From positions 1-28,702 of IMG/VR virus record IMGVR_UViG_3300034104_001348: a stretch of 28,702 bases of DNA, one strand, 5' to 3'. Made by a program: the position numbers and the translations under genes. The DNA comes from a virus. Below, piece by piece: positions 14,419-22,603 of this stretch (the stretch's first letter is position 1; each line of letters begins with the position of its first letter). The notes under the pieces are model-generated. The model saw only the letters and a program-made list of their open reading frames with translations. It did no database searches and was not told the DNA's origin.

Positions 14419-15041
14419 ACAGAAAAAAAGAATGGTCACCAATAGAGATTGACAAGCTTGTCAAATTATATCCGAACAGCGATACAAAAGAACTTGCTAA
14501 ATTGTTCAATACACCTGTTCATATTGTCTACGGCAAAGCCAATAAGCTTGGCTTAAAAAAGACACCTGAACACTTAAAAGAATCGCAAGCAAGAACTAAC
14601 AAAAACTTAATAATACACGGCCAAAAACACCGTTTTGTTAAAGGTCAAAAGCCCATGAATTTTGGACAAAAAATGTCCAAAGAGGTATATGAAAGAGTAA
14701 AGATTGGTATGTTTAAAAAAGGGGGCTTGCCGCATAATGTTAAGTTTGATGGTTACACTAGAGTTGATGTAGACGGTTATACTCACATAAGAATAGCACA
14801 AGGTAAATTTATCCCACTGCATCGAAAAATATGGATGGACCATCACGGCGAACTGCCACCGAATCACATCATAATTTTTAAAGACGGCAACAAGCAAAAC
14901 TTTGACATAAATAACTTAGTTTGCATATCCCGGCAAGAACATGCTATCCGAAACGCTCCGCATAAATATCCTGAAGAACTAAAGAAATTAATCAAATTAA
15001 ACAACAAACTAAAAAAGCAAATCAATGAGAAACAAAATTGA
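14415..15041 (+). CDS. HNH endonuclease with N-terminal DNA-binding helices
   Basis: A 208-residue protein. Residues 1-50 look like a Myb/SANT-like helix-turn-helix (EWSPIEIDKLVKLYPNSDTK, then ELAKLFNTP, GKANKLGLKKT). The C-terminal catalytic part reads LHRKIWMDHHGELPPNHII, then IFKDGNKQNFDINNLVCIS, which is the HNH_3-type fold with the first His before the strand and Asn-rich end. It could be a homing nuclease inserted between replication genes or a replication/recombination nuclease. It overlaps the helicase by 4 bases and the next gene by 17, so it is integrated in the operon; an independent invader would more often sit in its own spacer. Confidence 0.82.
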   Translation: MNRKKEWSPIEIDKLVKLYPNSDTKELAKLFNTPVHIVYGKANKLGLKKTPEHLKESQARTNKNLIIHGQKHRFVKGQKPMNFGQKMSKEVYERVKIGMFKKGGLPHNVKFDGYTRVDVDGYTHIRIAQGKFIPLHRKIWMDHHGELPPNHIIIFKDGNKQNFDINNLVCISRQEHAIRNAPHKYPEELKKLIKLNNKLKKQINEKQN

Positions 15042-15237
15042 AGACCTCCGAAACCATCTATTTGAGACCATCGAACAACTAAAAGATAAAGATGAGCCAA
15101 TGGATCTAGACCGAGCCAAAGCTGTAGCAGATGTAGCCCAGGTGATAATAAATTCTGCAAAAGTAGAGATTGATTTCTTAAATAAAGTTGGAGGCAACGG
15201 CACCAATTTTATAACCAGTGATAAGCTTATTGATTGA
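15025..15237 (+). CDS. Small helical hypothetical protein
   Basis: A 70-residue, mostly helical and charged protein (IEDLRNHLFETIEQLKDKDE, then DLDRAKAVADVAQVIINSAK). It has no membrane segment or metal site. It overlaps the end of the HNH gene by 17 bases, and the following nuclease starts about 20 bases after its stop. Similar small proteins are common next to phage nucleases. Function unknown; an adaptor role is a guess. Confidence 0.65.
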   Translation: MRNKIEDLRNHLFETIEQLKDKDEPMDLDRAKAVADVAQVIINSAKVEIDFLNKVGGNGTNFITSDKLID

Positions 15238-15256
15238 TTCCGTAAATTTACTGCCT

Positions 15257-15568
15257 ATGAAAGAGGCAGACCTACAGCATGACATCATTAAATACCTTGA
15301 AAAAATTGGCTGGTACCCGGTCAAAATAATTCAATCCAATAAGAACGGATGGCCCGATTTACAAGCTCACAGCGGAGGTCACACCGTCTTTATTGAGGTA
15401 AAATCGGAGAAAGGTATTGTCTCCGAGCTGCAGAAATACCGACACAAACAACTCGCAAAGCAGGGCTTCACAACAATTATCACCCACAATCTAAACGATT
15501 TTATCAATGACTTTACTTACGTCTGCACTGAATTACACAAAGAAAGGTATCTCAGTAATCCCAACTGA
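15257..15568 (+). CDS. VRR-NUC family nuclease
   Basis: A 103-residue minimal nuclease. The start at ATG 15257 is preferred over an upstream GTG (15218) because the domain begins immediately: MKEADLQHDIIKYLEKIGWY. The active site is WPDL (Asp34) and FIEVKSEKG (Glu47, Lys49), with the SELQKYRHKQLAKQG helix after it. VRR-NUC proteins are PD-(D/E)XK-type nucleases found in phages and in FAN1-like repair enzymes; they act on branched or flapped DNA. The last 62 bases overlap the primase-helicase start. It may resolve recombination intermediates or trim packaged DNA. Confidence 0.85.
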   Translation: MKEADLQHDIIKYLEKIGWYPVKIIQSNKNGWPDLQAHSGGHTVFIEVKSEKGIVSELQKYRHKQLAKQGFTTIITHNLNDFINDFTYVCTELHKERYLSNPN

Positions 15569-17864
15569 TGCACAAAAGCGCTCCATAGTTTCATGGAAAG
15601 AATATCAAAAAAGAATAGCAACCGCTCCCGAACTGGAGCGGCTTTTTTCACACAATAAATGTCAAGGCATCGCCGTTATATGTGGTCAAGTTAGCGGCAA
15701 CCTAGAAGTGATTGATGTGGATTGCAAATATGGGGTTAAATGGGAAGAATATGCCGATAAGATAATCGATGCTAACCCCGAGCTTTATGCCCGGCTAATG
15801 ATCATTAAAACCAAATCAAATGGCTACCACATTTACTACCGATGCGAAGTAATTGAGGGCAATCAAAAGCTTGCTGAACGGCCCGCAAATGATGATGAGC
15901 TGCACGACAACCCAAATGTCAAGCAGTGCGTACTTATTGAGACCAGAGGCGAGGGAGGTTATGTTATCGCTCCACCAACCACAGGGTACACAGCCATACA
16001 AGTGATGCAAGACATTCCAGTCATTACCATTGATGAGCGTGACCTATTGCACTCGCTTGCACGGTCCTTTAACTCAATCATTGAACAGGCAAGACAGCCC
16101 ATTATCCCACACAATAACGATAATGTCACTACTTGGGATGACTATAACAAAAGAGGTGACATCGTTGCCTTACTAGAAAAGCACGGCTGGACCAAAGTAA
16201 ACTCCGATGCAACAAAAACATATTGGCTGAGACCAGGAAGCACCAATTCTGCACATTCGGCTGTGCTTTTTAATGACACACGGATTTTTTATGTGCATAC
16301 AACCTCCACACAGTTTGAAAATAAGGGGTATAATCCTTTTGGGGTTTATACTATTTTGGAATGTAATGGAGACCACAGAAAAGCCGCAAAACAGCTTGCA
16401 GATGTTTACGGACAAAAGAACACTGCAGGTTGGTTCTGGACTTACACTAGAAGTGGAGCTGTTGTAATAAATAAATATAAACTTCAGCAATGGCTACATG
16501 CTAATAATTTTCAGCTATACTTTCTCAATGAAAAGAATGGCATTTATCGACTAATCCATGAGGACAACAAAATAGTGTCGGAAGTTTACCCGGAAGTCAT
16601 AAAGAAATTTATCAAATCTAAGCTAATTGACAACGGACACGAAGATGTAATGGAGGCCATAATAAAACAGACCGCATCAATCTTCACCGATTCATTTTTT
16701 GAATACATCGACAAGTCCGATGTGTCAATCCTTCGTGATGAGCCACATAAATGCTACTTCCCATTTCGTAACGGCATCGTGACAATAACAAAAGATAGCG
16801 TTGACCTAGTTAAATACGGAACGATTTCTCATAGCATTTGGAGCAAGCAAGTAAAGGACTTTGACATAGAAATCAATCAAGGTTTTGCACCTGAAGAGTG
16901 CGAATTTTACCGATTTATCTGCAAAATATCTGGAGATGAGGAAAGCCGAATATATTACGCTTTGTCTCTTATTGGATACATCTTACACGGTTATAAAGAT
17001 CCATCAAAGCCATATGCCCCAATCCTTGCCGAAGAAACTGATGACGAAGCCAAAGGAGGGGGAACAGGTAAAGGGATATTTTTTAAAGCAATTGATAAGC
17101 TTATCCCTTGCATCTTTATAGATGGCAAAAACTTTAAGCCAGACAAGACCTTTGCTTTCCAGCGTGTTGATCTTGGAACAAAGCTCGTAGTTATAGAAGA
17201 TTGCCCAAAGAACGTAGAATTTGAGCGCTATTATCCAACCATTACAGAGGGCATGACTATAGAAAAGAAAAACCAAGATGAGCTTTTTTTGGGTTACGCT
17301 GAATCTCCAAAGCTATCTTTTACCACCAATTACAGCATAGCTAACAACGCAGAACACGCTAAAAGAAGACAAAAAGTGCTTGAATTTGCGCCGTTTTTCT
17401 CATCAAAATATACACCTTTTGACTACTTTGGCCATAAATTATTTGATGACTGGAACCACGATGAGTGGCAAAAGTTTTATAATCTGCTCTTTTTTTGTGT
17501 CTCTTTTTACCTCCAGCAAGGGATAATGTCGGTTGATAATTCCGAAAAATTGAGACGCAAACAAGTCAAACAGCAATTCGGTGAGGACTTTTTGGAATAC
17601 TTGGATAACCTAATTCAAGATGATTTAGGCAAGTTTAAAGTGATGTCGGAAGAGTGGAAAAACTTCCTAAATATGTTCGAAATGGAGAAGAAAGAATACT
17701 CACTTAAGAGATTTAAAAAAGGGTTACAAATCGGTTCCCAACTGTTAGGGATTGATTACATCGAAATCAAAAACAGACAGAATAACAACCTGAAAGAGTT
17801 TAAAATGGTAAAAATTGATAATGTGTTGGATAAAAATGTAACCGATGTTACTGATTTTTTCTAG
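15507..17864 (+). CDS. Bifunctional primase-polymerase / SF3 (D5-like) helicase
   Basis: A 785-residue replication protein. The N-terminus (ALNYTKKGISVIPTDAQKRS) begins a prim-pol domain: NLEVIDVDCKYG (about 64-75, catalytic DxD) and KSNGYHIYYRC (about 107-117, active-site His). The C-terminal half is an SF3-type ATPase with GGGTGKGIFF (about 517-526), LVVIEDCP (Walker B-like, about 560-567), and FTTNYSIANN sensor-like residues. It would prime, possibly extend, and unwind DNA, and is the only DNA-synthesis enzyme seen here; the phage probably uses host polymerase. The Walker A has Gly where Ser/Thr is usual after GK. ATG 15507 lies inside the upstream nuclease gene. Confidence 0.88.
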   Translation: MTLLTSALNYTKKGISVIPTDAQKRSIVSWKEYQKRIATAPELERLFSHNKCQGIAVICGQVSGNLEVIDVDCKYGVKWEEYADKIIDANPELYARLMIIKTKSNGYHIYYRCEVIEGNQKLAERPANDDELHDNPNVKQCVLIETRGEGGYVIAPPTTGYTAIQVMQDIPVITIDERDLLHSLARSFNSIIEQARQPIIPHNNDNVTTWDDYNKRGDIVALLEKHGWTKVNSDATKTYWLRPGSTNSAHSAVLFNDTRIFYVHTTSTQFENKGYNPFGVYTILECNGDHRKAAKQLADVYGQKNTAGWFWTYTRSGAVVINKYKLQQWLHANNFQLYFLNEKNGIYRLIHEDNKIVSEVYPEVIKKFIKSKLIDNGHEDVMEAIIKQTASIFTDSFFEYIDKSDVSILRDEPHKCYFPFRNGIVTITKDSVDLVKYGTISHSIWSKQVKDFDIEINQGFAPEECEFYRFICKISGDEESRIYYALSLIGYILHGYKDPSKPYAPILAEETDDEAKGGGTGKGIFFKAIDKLIPCIFIDGKNFKPDKTFAFQRVDLGTKLVVIEDCPKNVEFERYYPTITEGMTIEKKNQDELFLGYAESPKLSFTTNYSIANNAEHAKRRQKVLEFAPFFSSKYTPFDYFGHKLFDDWNHDEWQKFYNLLFFCVSFYLQQGIMSVDNSEKLRRKQVKQQFGEDFLEYLDNLIQDDLGKFKVMSEEWKNFLNMFEMEKKEYSLKRFKKGLQIGSQLLGIDYIEIKNRQNNNLKEFKMVKIDNVLDKNVTDVTDFF

Positions 17865-17867
17865 TCG

Positions 17868-18053
17868 GGAATCGTTTATTTTAAAATCGGTTACGCTTGG
17901 GGCTATTGATAATCAATGATTTATCTTACTTTGTAATCAATGTAATCAATTATTTATACTTAACTAACTAAAGGTATAAATTATATATATATATAGAAAT
18001 AGAGAAAAATCGATTTATTGATATTTAGATTACACAAATAATAAAAAAATACT
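17868..18053 (+). other. Non-coding gap between replication and packaging modules
   Basis: This 186-base AT-rich stretch holds the 13-base palindrome ATTGATAATCAAT (17905-17917), three copies of TAATCAAT (17910-17917, 17934-17941, 17943-17950; the first two followed by G) and an alternating TA run (17982-17995). A weak -7-like TTACTTTG (17926-17933, seven of eight to TAnnTTTG) sits among the repeats. It could be a replication origin, an operator-promoter region, or both. No ORF of note is present. Confidence 0.55.
17905..17950 (+). repeat. TAATCAATG repeats and ATTGAT palindrome
   Basis: ATTGAT-A-ATCAAT is an exact inverted repeat at 17905-17917. TAATCAATG is repeated exactly at 17910-17918 and 17934-17942, and TAATCAAT again at 17943-17950, the last two back to back. 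The set looks like iterons or a protein-binding cluster. Confidence 0.6.
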
Positions 18054-18407
18054 ATGCTTATAGAAGATATAGGACCTACATTTTTTGGTCGAAGAATCTA
18101 CCGTTACAAGGTTTATTCGGATAACAATGCCATGATTTACAATTGCGTCACAATGGACCGAACAGAGGAAGAAATGATTACGCACATTTTGGAGAAGTTT
18201 TGTCAACCCATTACGGTCTACTGCAACGGCAAAAAAATAGGGCGGTACAATGTCAAGAAAAAAGTTAGGAAGAAAGTGAGAATCATTGACCAACTGGAGA
18301 ACAAATACTACAACGATGTTTTTGATATGGCTTATCAGCTCGACATATCGCTAAGGAAAGCAAAAGAGCTTATTGCTAAGCATATGAGGTTTGAGAAAGA
18401 AAAGTAG
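18054..18407 (+). CDS. Basic hypothetical protein before terminase
   Basis: A 117-residue protein. The N-terminal half is beta-like (FGRRIYRYKVYSDNNAMIYN), with a Lys/Arg-rich hinge at about 63-80 (KIGRYNVKKKVRKKVRIID) and a helical end (VFDMAYQLDISLRKAKELIA). The C-terminal helices could be a helix-turn-helix. As the first gene after the repeat-rich gap and just before terS, it is a candidate regulator or late-gene activator, an inference from place and charge. No family recognised. Confidence 0.6.
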   Translation: MLIEDIGPTFFGRRIYRYKVYSDNNAMIYNCVTMDRTEEEMITHILEKFCQPITVYCNGKKIGRYNVKKKVRKKVRIIDQLENKYYNDVFDMAYQLDISLRKAKELIAKHMRFEKEK

Positions 18408-18415
18408 TAACTTTG
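18408..18415 (+). promoter_or_regulatory. -7 box candidate for the late (packaging) operon
   Basis: TAACTTTG at 18408-18415 matches TAnnTTTG exactly and lies 25 bases before the small terminase ATG. A TTTG at 18390-18393 is upstream, but the spacer is only 14 bases, shorter than usual, so the -33 element is doubtful; the phage may use an activator. Confidence 0.35.
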
Positions 18416-18440
18416 AAAAGAATAACCAATTTATTTTTCA

Positions 18441-18761
18441 ATGGCAGGAAGAGGCGGCGCAATGCCTGGAGCAGGCAGAAAGCCAAAGCATGAGGAAGAA
18501 AAAATACGCAATATAGCAAAAGCAGCTATTGAGAAAACTTATGGCTCAATGGAAGAGGGCTTTATTTGGTTGCTTAAGTCGGGTGAGCCAGCACTGGTTA
18601 AGTTTGCTTGGGAGCATGCTGCAGGCAAACCAAAAGAGAAGTTAGAGATTGATTCCAATAGCACAGTACAATCGGTGCAAATAATTGAGCTACCGGATAA
18701 CAACAGAGACAAACCGAATGACATCACAGATGTTGAGGTTATAGAAGCTGACAATGGATAA
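18441..18761 (+). CDS. terS: Terminase small subunit
   Basis: A 106-residue protein that recognises phage DNA for packaging. It begins with the typical small-terminase opening (MAGRGGAMPGAGRKPKHEEE), a basic flexible arm, followed by helices (IAKAAIEKTYGSMEEGFIWL) and an acidic, Asp/Glu-rich C-terminus (DITDVEVIEADNG) that would contact TerL. It overlaps terL by 8 bases. The start ATG 18441 is clear. It is shorter than many TerS proteins but typical of small-genome phages. Confidence 0.85.
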   Translation: MAGRGGAMPGAGRKPKHEEEKIRNIAKAAIEKTYGSMEEGFIWLLKSGEPALVKFAWEHAAGKPKEKLEIDSNSTVQSVQIIELPDNNRDKPNDITDVEVIEADNG

Positions 18762-20253
18762 AATACGGCCACAAGAGGGCTATCAACAAATTGCGCTTTC
18801 AAGCCCTGCTGATATTGTTATCGGTGGGGCTGCTGCGTTTGTGGGGAAGACATTTGCTTTGCTGCTTGATCCTTTGCGTCACATACATTTGCCCGGCTTT
18901 GGCGGTGTGATATTTAGACGCACATCGGTACAGATACGAAACGAGGGCGGCTTATGGGACACATCAACAAAGCTTTATCCCATTACTGGAGCCGAGCCAA
19001 GAGAATCGGTGCTTGATTGGAAGTTCCCATCAGGGGCAAGAATTGCTTTTAGACATTTGGAATACGAGAAGAATAAATATGATTGGCAAGGTTCACAGAT
19101 TACTTTCCTTGGCTTTGATGAGTTAACACACTTTACTGAGACAATGTTCTTCTACTTGCTGTCAAGAAATAGAAGCGATTGTGGAGTTAAGCCATATGTT
19201 AGAGCAACGTGCAACCCTGATCCTGAAAGCTGGGTGTATAAGCTTATTAGTTGGTGGATTGATCCAGAGACAGGGTTTCCGATATTGGAACGCAGAGGCA
19301 AGCTAAGATACTTTGTGAAGTACGGCAATGATTATGTGTGGGGTGATAGTTACAACGAGGTATATGATAAAGCTGAGCACATCATTAAACCAATGATTGA
19401 GCAGTCAGGACTTAAAGCCGAGGACTTTATAAAGTCCATTACTTTTGTGTCTGGCTCAATATACGATAACAAAAAGGGGTTGGAGTTTGATCCTAGTTAT
19501 CCGGGTAACTTGTTAAGCCAAGATGAGGACACCAGGCGGCAACTATTGGAGGGAAGATGGAAAGTAAGCAACAGTCCAAATGATGTGTTTGATTACGATG
19601 CGTTTGTCGGAGTGTTTGACAATGTGAAGAGCATCAATAGTACTGGCAAGTACATCACAGCGGATATAGCCATGAAAGGAAGCAATAAGCTTGTTGTCGG
19701 ATATTGGGAGGGAATGGAGCTTGTTGACATTGAGATAATGGATAAGAGTGACGGTAAGCAGGTAATTGATTTAATTAGTTCAATGGCGAAAAGATATTCC
19801 GTGGAAAATCGTTATATTTGTTACGATGCGGATGGTGTTGGTTCGTATGTCGATGGCTTTATCAAGGGAGCTGTTCCGTTTAATGGCGGGGTGCAACCAA
19901 TTGCGGTAAAGGACCAGGCGAGTGGGCGGTTGATAAAAGAGAATTATTTTAACCTAAAGACACAATGCTACTACAGATCAGGAGCAAGAGTGAACAGGGG
20001 AGAAATGAAGATAAGTAAGGCCGTTGCTAACAAGATGTACGATTCAACGATGACAATGCGGCAAAGGTTTATGTTTGAACGCAAGGCAATACAAAGAGAC
20101 AAGGTTAATCATGACGGCAAGCTAAGGATTGTCGGCAAAGATGAGATGAAGATAAAACTTAACGGAGATTCTCCCGATTTAATGGATATGTTCATGATGA
20201 GGGAGGTATTCGAATTAAAACCAAAAATGGTGTTTGCATATGAAATGGACTGA
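18754..20253 (+). CDS. terL: Terminase large subunit (ATPase and nuclease)
   Basis: A 499-residue packaging motor. ATPase part: Walker A AAAFVGKTFALL (about residues 24-35; the [A/G]xxxxGKT form), arginine-containing IFRRTSVQIRNEGG, and Walker B ITFLGFDELTHF (about 116-127, Asp-Glu). Nuclease part (RNase H-like): YITADIAMKGSNK (about 297-309) and YICYDADGVGSY (about 352-363), supplying acidic catalytic residues. It cuts concatemers and pumps DNA into the prohead through the portal encoded next. Overlaps terS by 8 bases and the portal by 14. The full length and motif set suggest an intact gene. Confidence 0.93.
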   Translation: MDKIRPQEGYQQIALSSPADIVIGGAAAFVGKTFALLLDPLRHIHLPGFGGVIFRRTSVQIRNEGGLWDTSTKLYPITGAEPRESVLDWKFPSGARIAFRHLEYEKNKYDWQGSQITFLGFDELTHFTETMFFYLLSRNRSDCGVKPYVRATCNPDPESWVYKLISWWIDPETGFPILERRGKLRYFVKYGNDYVWGDSYNEVYDKAEHIIKPMIEQSGLKAEDFIKSITFVSGSIYDNKKGLEFDPSYPGNLLSQDEDTRRQLLEGRWKVSNSPNDVFDYDAFVGVFDNVKSINSTGKYITADIAMKGSNKLVVGYWEGMELVDIEIMDKSDGKQVIDLISSMAKRYSVENRYICYDADGVGSYVDGFIKGAVPFNGGVQPIAVKDQASGRLIKENYFNLKTQCYYRSGARVNRGEMKISKAVANKMYDSTMTMRQRFMFERKAIQRDKVNHDGKLRIVGKDEMKIKLNGDSPDLMDMFMMREVFELKPKMVFAYEMD

Positions 20254-21586
20254 CAGAATTAAAAATCTATTCACTAGAAACAAGCCGGTACAACAGAAAG
20301 CCCAGCGTCAAACATTAGGTTTGACCATCAATGCTTCTAATGCAGTTTACCCAAGCTACCAAGTGATTCAATCAATCTACCAATATACACAGATTGATGA
20401 CATCTATTCAATCATATCTTATCTATCGGACACAGCTGCAAGGGTGCCGATGTATGGCTATGAGATAATTGATGAGCCAGCAATGAAGCAGTATAAGAAG
20501 TTTGGTCAAGAAAGCATTAAGGGTAAGCACTACCAAAAGAAAGCAATGCAGGATCTACCGGAAGATGACAAGTTTGTTAAGTTCTTAAATAACATATCTT
20601 ATGCAGACAGGATAAAGTATTTTACTATCCTTTACATCAGCGGTGAATTGTTTTTGTGGAAAGAGGTAATTGAGTTAGGGCCAAATGCTGGTGATGTTTA
20701 TTTGCATGCTTTGGAAAATCAAAATGTGACTGTGATTGTTAGTGATACTTTCCCACAGCAAGTTGTTGGGTATCGTTACTTCGATGTGGCTTTTGATGGC
20801 ACGTTTGGAGTTGATGAGATTATCCATGTCAAGTATTACAATCCAACGATAACAAATGGCTATCAGTTCCGTGGCTTGAGCCCATTGCAGGTGTTATCAA
20901 AAAGAATAACAAGATTAGAAGCTGGAATGGATGCGTCTGTAGCGCAGATGCAAAATGGCGGTGTGCCTGGTATAGTGTACGAGAAAGATGCTTTTGCAGT
21001 TGAGACATTGGGAGAAAGGAAGAATGACTTTGCAAAGTATTTGCATAACTCTAGCAACAAGGGTGCTCCTTACTTTGCTGGCGGTGAAATGGGTTACATT
21101 GAGTTGGGGTTGTCGCTTGCTGATATGGATGTGAACAGCTTGCAAGCTGTGGACTTCACAAAGCTTTGCAATGCTTATAAGTTCCCAGAAGTGTTGCTTA
21201 ACAATACCGAGGCGAGCACATATGACAACATGGATACAGCACTTAAGATGCTTTACACTAACTCAATCCTACCAAATATTTATTTGTTCAAGGATGCGTT
21301 AATGAGAAGCGTGGCTCCAATGTTTATGGATGGCAAGCAAAGAGTGATTGAGGTGGACTTGTCACAGATACCAGCACTACAAAAAGATATGAAGCTTCAA
21401 GCCGAGGCGCTTAATGCAATGTGGTGGATAACCCCGAATGAGAAGAGGGCAATACAGGACTTTGAGATTATCAATAACCCAATGATGAACGAGATACTTG
21501 TTGATAGCGGCAAAGTTCCTTTAACTGACTTAGAGCCATCGGACTTTACCGATGTTGAAATGGAAGATGAAGAAAGAATTGTATGA
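20240..21586 (+). CDS. Portal protein (HK97 gp3-like)
   Basis: A 448-residue protein forming the dodecameric head vertex. ATG 20240 is chosen over the in-frame TTG 20234; it gives MKWTDRIKNLFTRNKP, a standard portal opening. Family signs: DDIYSIISYLSDTAARVPM (about 54-72), ELFLWKEVIE, the ITNGYQFRGLSPLQVL loop (about 201-216), the PEVLLNNTEASTYDNM element (about 317-332) and the NAMWWITPNEKRAIQD region near the end. It binds the TerL motor and later the neck proteins. It overlaps terL by 14 bases. Confidence 0.92.
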   Translation: MKWTDRIKNLFTRNKPVQQKAQRQTLGLTINASNAVYPSYQVIQSIYQYTQIDDIYSIISYLSDTAARVPMYGYEIIDEPAMKQYKKFGQESIKGKHYQKKAMQDLPEDDKFVKFLNNISYADRIKYFTILYISGELFLWKEVIELGPNAGDVYLHALENQNVTVIVSDTFPQQVVGYRYFDVAFDGTFGVDEIIHVKYYNPTITNGYQFRGLSPLQVLSKRITRLEAGMDASVAQMQNGGVPGIVYEKDAFAVETLGERKNDFAKYLHNSSNKGAPYFAGGEMGYIELGLSLADMDVNSLQAVDFTKLCNAYKFPEVLLNNTEASTYDNMDTALKMLYTNSILPNIYLFKDALMRSVAPMFMDGKQRVIEVDLSQIPALQKDMKLQAEALNAMWWITPNEKRAIQDFEIINNPMMNEILVDSGKVPLTDLEPSDFTDVEMEDEERIV

Positions 21587-21777
21587 CAAAATCTGTAGAT
21601 GAAATAGTGAACATTTGCGAGAAGAAAATAATGATGGTGCTTCTCGAACAATTGCCAATACCATCATGTCCTTTGAAGAAGCAGCAGAACGAATGGAAGA
21701 AAGAGCAAGTTAAGCAGATGTTGTCTGCAAGGTTGGGGCACGTTGGCTTAGGCATCACCGTAAAAGTTGAAGTATAA
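21583..21777 (+). CDS. Small hypothetical protein between portal and MuF-like gene
   Basis: A 64-residue protein with ATG overlapping the portal stop (ATGA) and sharing its last base with the next ATG. Mostly helical (SVDEIVNICEKKIMMVLLEQ, then KEQVKQMLSARLGHV), with two Cys. No recognised domain. Tight packing within the head operon argues for a real gene; it may be a small head or scaffolding accessory. Confidence 0.65.
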   Translation: MTKSVDEIVNICEKKIMMVLLEQLPIPSCPLKKQQNEWKKEQVKQMLSARLGHVGLGITVKVEV

Positions 21778-22568
21778 TGACAAGGGCTGAACAAAACAGA
21801 TATTGGAAAGATTGGCACGCATTTCAACAGAAATGGGAGAAAGCATTTATCCCTAAGTTTAAGAAAGCGTTGAAGATACAGATTGAAGCTTATGCTAAGA
21901 CAGGCAACACGATGGAGATTCCATCGTTTCCTATTTATACGGTGTTATTGGAGTTGTATTCAACTGTTGGGCCTAAGTGGGCAAGATATAATCGTGAGGC
22001 AAGTATAAAAGCAGATGATACATTTGCCACAGGGCAAATGGGTTTCAATGCAAGGATTGTGGAATTGATAAGACAATACTACGGCGAAAGATTGCTTAAT
22101 GATGCTCAACTAATGACTGACTATAGCCGTGAGATTATTGTTAGGGTATTGGGTGAAGCTGCTGGTACAGGTGCGAGCTTTGATGACATTGTCAAGATGT
22201 TGCTTGAACATCCAGAGTTTGGAGCAATGAGGGCCAGAAGAATTGCGAGGACTGAGACGGTGACTGCTGCCAATGGGGCGGCGATGGTGTATGCAGAGAA
22301 CAGCGGCAATGTAATGGAGAAAATATGGATTGCGGTAAAGGATGCAAGGACCAGACATGATCATAAAGCGGTTGATGCGACAAGATTGGATATACAGACA
22401 CCTTTCGACCTATTTAACCAAAAATATGGCAAGGTCCAAATGATGCAACCAGGTGCAAGGATACAGCCGAGTGGTTTGCCTGTTCCTGCGGTTGAGGTGG
22501 TTAACTGCAGATGTACGGTAGCATTTAGGGCGAAGAGGGGAGCAGATGGAAGAATAATAAGAAAATAA
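21777..22568 (+). CDS. Phage head morphogenesis protein (SPP1 gp7 / MuF-like)
   Basis: A 263-residue minor head protein. The C-terminal 110 residues carry the MuF signature: RRIARTETVTAANGAAMVYA (about 150-169), KIWIAVKDARTRHDHK (about 182-197), and a terminal CRC pair (Cys244, Cys246) after VEVVN. MuF-type proteins sit inside or on the head near the portal and may be ejected with DNA. The N-terminal helices (about 1-110) are charged and specific to the phage. It overlaps the preceding gene by one base. There is no C-terminal toxin domain, which some MuF relatives carry. Confidence 0.85.
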   Translation: MTRAEQNRYWKDWHAFQQKWEKAFIPKFKKALKIQIEAYAKTGNTMEIPSFPIYTVLLELYSTVGPKWARYNREASIKADDTFATGQMGFNARIVELIRQYYGERLLNDAQLMTDYSREIIVRVLGEAAGTGASFDDIVKMLLEHPEFGAMRARRIARTETVTAANGAAMVYAENSGNVMEKIWIAVKDARTRHDHKAVDATRLDIQTPFDLFNQKYGKVQMMQPGARIQPSGLPVPAVEVVNCRCTVAFRAKRGADGRIIRK

Positions 22569-22599
22569 TTGTTTCAGTAAATAAATTTTAATAACTTTA
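22569..22599 (+). promoter_or_regulatory. Weak promoter candidate before prohead protease
   Basis: TTG at 22569-22571, a 20-base spacer and TAACTTTA (22592-22599, seven of eight to TAnnTTTG) fit the Bacteroidetes spacing. The GTG start at 22604 follows almost at once, so a transcript from here would be nearly leaderless. Could boost protease/capsid expression; could be chance. Confidence 0.3.
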
Positions 22600-22603
22600 T
22601 ATC

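Noticed and set aside
14415-15041. HNH gene as a clear homing insertion
   Set aside because: It overlaps both neighbours by a few bases and has no flanking spacer, so it looks like a resident gene; the possibility is kept only as an alternative.
15218-15256. Upstream GTG start for the VRR-NUC gene
   Set aside because: The 13 extra residues overlap the preceding gene and precede the natural domain start at ATG 15257.
17982-17995. TA run as a promoter by itself
   Set aside because: Alternating TA is common in AT-rich spacers and does not match the TAnnTTTG box.
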